DNA from: RYN-230 sp963844695
GTDB lineage: Bacteria; Actinomycetota; Actinomycetes; Streptosporangiales; Streptosporangiaceae
Direction: 5' to 3'
Length of the DNA: 64,000 nt
Assembly: GCA_963844695.1 (NCBI GenBank)
Contig: CAWJPL010000045.1
Location: 1 to 64,000, forward strand
The notes under the pieces are model-generated. The model was given only the letters and a program-made list of their open reading frames with translations, was not told the DNA's origin and made no database searches. Numbering within the stretch: the first letter of the stretch is position 1; every line of letters begins with the position of its first letter. The position numbers and the translations under genes are program-made. Below are positions 63,222 to 64,000 of this stretch, piece after piece.

Positions 63222-64000
63222 GAGGCGCCTCCAACGGTGTCGTTGAAGCTGGAGTCCGAGAAGTTCTTGAAGTCCACGTGGCCGGGGATCAGCCCGGCGC
63301 TGGTGAACGCGTTGGACACCGACTGCTCGGCGTTGACCACGGCCGGGGTGATCTGCACCGGGGTCCGCACGTCGTCCTTGGCCGCCTTGAGCATGATGGC
63401 GTCCGGCAGGCCGGTGGCCTTGGCCCAGACCGCCCCCCAGCCCGACACGTGCGAGCCGCCCCATACGTAGGCCTGGTTGAGCACCTTCAGGTAGTCGCGG
63501 ATCGCGGCGGCCTTGGCTGGGTCGGCCAGCGCCGCGCGGGACGCGACCGCGAACGAGTACGGGGCGCCATAGCCGGTCCCGTTGACCAGGATGCGGGCGT
63601 GGTCCTGGCCCACGACCTGCTCGATGTACGGCGACCAGACGTCCCATGCGTCCACGTGGCCGGAGGTCAGTGCGGCCAGGCCGTCGGCGGGCTGCAGGTA
63701 GTCCAGGCTGACGTCGTGCACCGTCAGGTGGGCTTTGTTCAGCACGGTGAGCAGGTGGTAGTCGGCCGAGCTGCCCTGCGCGACCGCGATCTTCTTGCCC
63801 TTGAGCTGGGCGACCGAGTGGATCGGCGAGTTGCCCGGTACCACGATCGCGGAGGCGTTCGGGCCGGCCGTCACCGCGCCGACGATGGCCACCTTCTCCC
63901 CGCCCGCGGCCGCGAACACCGGCGGGGCGTCGCCGACGCTGCCGATGTCGACCGCGCCGGAGCCCATGGCCTGGAGCATCGGCGGCCCGGAGGTGAAGTC
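63218..64000 (-). CDS. Sulfonate ABC transporter substrate-binding protein, 5'-truncated by the window
   Basis: The C-terminal 260 residues are visible; the frame stays open to the edge, so the signal peptide is missing. It is an SsuA/TauA-like binding protein: DIGSVGDAPPVFAAAGGEKV, SIHSVAQLKGKKIAVAQGSS-type segment (HSVAQLKGKKIAVAQGSSAD) and SGHVDAWDVWSPYIEQVVGQ. It brings organosulfonate ligands to an ABC importer whose permease and ATPase would lie to the right. Its stop overlaps the SsuD-like start (ATGA), linking uptake and desulfonation. Confidence 0.88.
   Translation of the reverse strand, partial: DFTSGPPMLQAMGSGAVDIGSVGDAPPVFAAAGGEKVAIVGAVTAGPNASAIVVPGNSPIHSVAQLKGKKIAVAQGSSADYHLLTVLNKAHLTVHDVSLDYLQPADGLAALTSGHVDAWDVWSPYIEQVVGQDHARILVNGTGYGAPYSFAVASRAALADPAKAAAIRDYLKVLNQAYVWGGSHVSGWGAVWAKATGLPDAIMLKAAKDDVRTPVQITPAVVNAEQSVSNAFTSAGLIPGHVDFKNFSDSSFNDTVGGAS

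Overview
The window is about 70% G+C, with strong GC bias at third codon positions, frequent GTG starts and ATGA/GTGA gene overlaps. Together with the gene families present (LAL-type LuxR regulators, MMPL exporters, a mycosin-like protease, DUF1622, GAP/Sap, DUF2252 and DUF3040 proteins, a pca cluster), this points to the chromosome of a soil-type actinobacterium (Actinomycetota, possibly Streptosporangiales or a relative). I cannot fix the genus. I see no tRNA, rRNA, CRISPR array or phage module.

Layout. 0-14.8 kb: membrane and stress genes (a multi-TM protein, DUF1622, a SulP transporter, a catalase-like protein, DUF7144, a DUF3040 remnant, a ClC channel, DUF2252, a GAP protein, a SHOCT protein). 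An IS630-type element sits exactly on the stop codon of the SulP gene. 14.9-20.2 kb: a complete dpp/opp-type peptide ABC importer on the minus strand. 20.5-29 kb: two large ATP-binding LuxR (LAL) regulators divergent from the importer, a STAS protein, an AhpD/CMD-like protein, a two-TM ion channel and a NarL-type two-component pair. 29-34.9 kb: a tightly packed protocatechuate/beta-ketoadipate cluster, pcaB-C-I-J-H-G-D, lacking pcaF and a pcaR-type regulator. 34.9-39.9 kb: a VapBC toxin-antitoxin pair with repeated operator-like sites, a fused alpha/beta 2-oxoacid dehydrogenase E1 gene, an esterase and a lipoprotein. 39.9-43.6 kb: a badly damaged mosaic of a DHA2 MFS exporter and Liv-type branched-chain amino-acid ABC genes, containing an AT-only patch with a 33-base poly-A run. 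43.6-46.3 kb: cutA, a histidine phosphatase and a coupled ArsR/membrane/sensor operon. 46.4-54.1 kb: two MMPL exporters, a membrane protein with hexapeptide VPEPxG repeats and an orphan mycosin-like protease. 54-57 kb: methionine aminopeptidase, a 57-residue conserved protein and two double-domain YbjQ proteins. 57-64 kb: a PEP-mutase-like enzyme and an alkanesulfonate-type sulfur-scavenging cluster (binding protein, two flavin monooxygenases, two flavin reductases, an FAD/NAD-binding protein) that runs off the right edge.

How the genes work together. The pca genes convert protocatechuate to 3-oxoadipyl-CoA; the thiolase step must be encoded elsewhere. The sulfonate cluster would bind organosulfonates and desulfonate them with reduced FMN supplied by its own reductases. 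The MMPL, repeat-protein and mycosin block looks like a cell-envelope module.

Caution on sequence quality. Many otherwise intact genes are broken by single-base shifts, and nearly all fit one extra base. This suggests that many are sequencing or assembly errors rather than true pseudogenes. Such genes are listed as pseudogenes, with their full span and the site of the shift.
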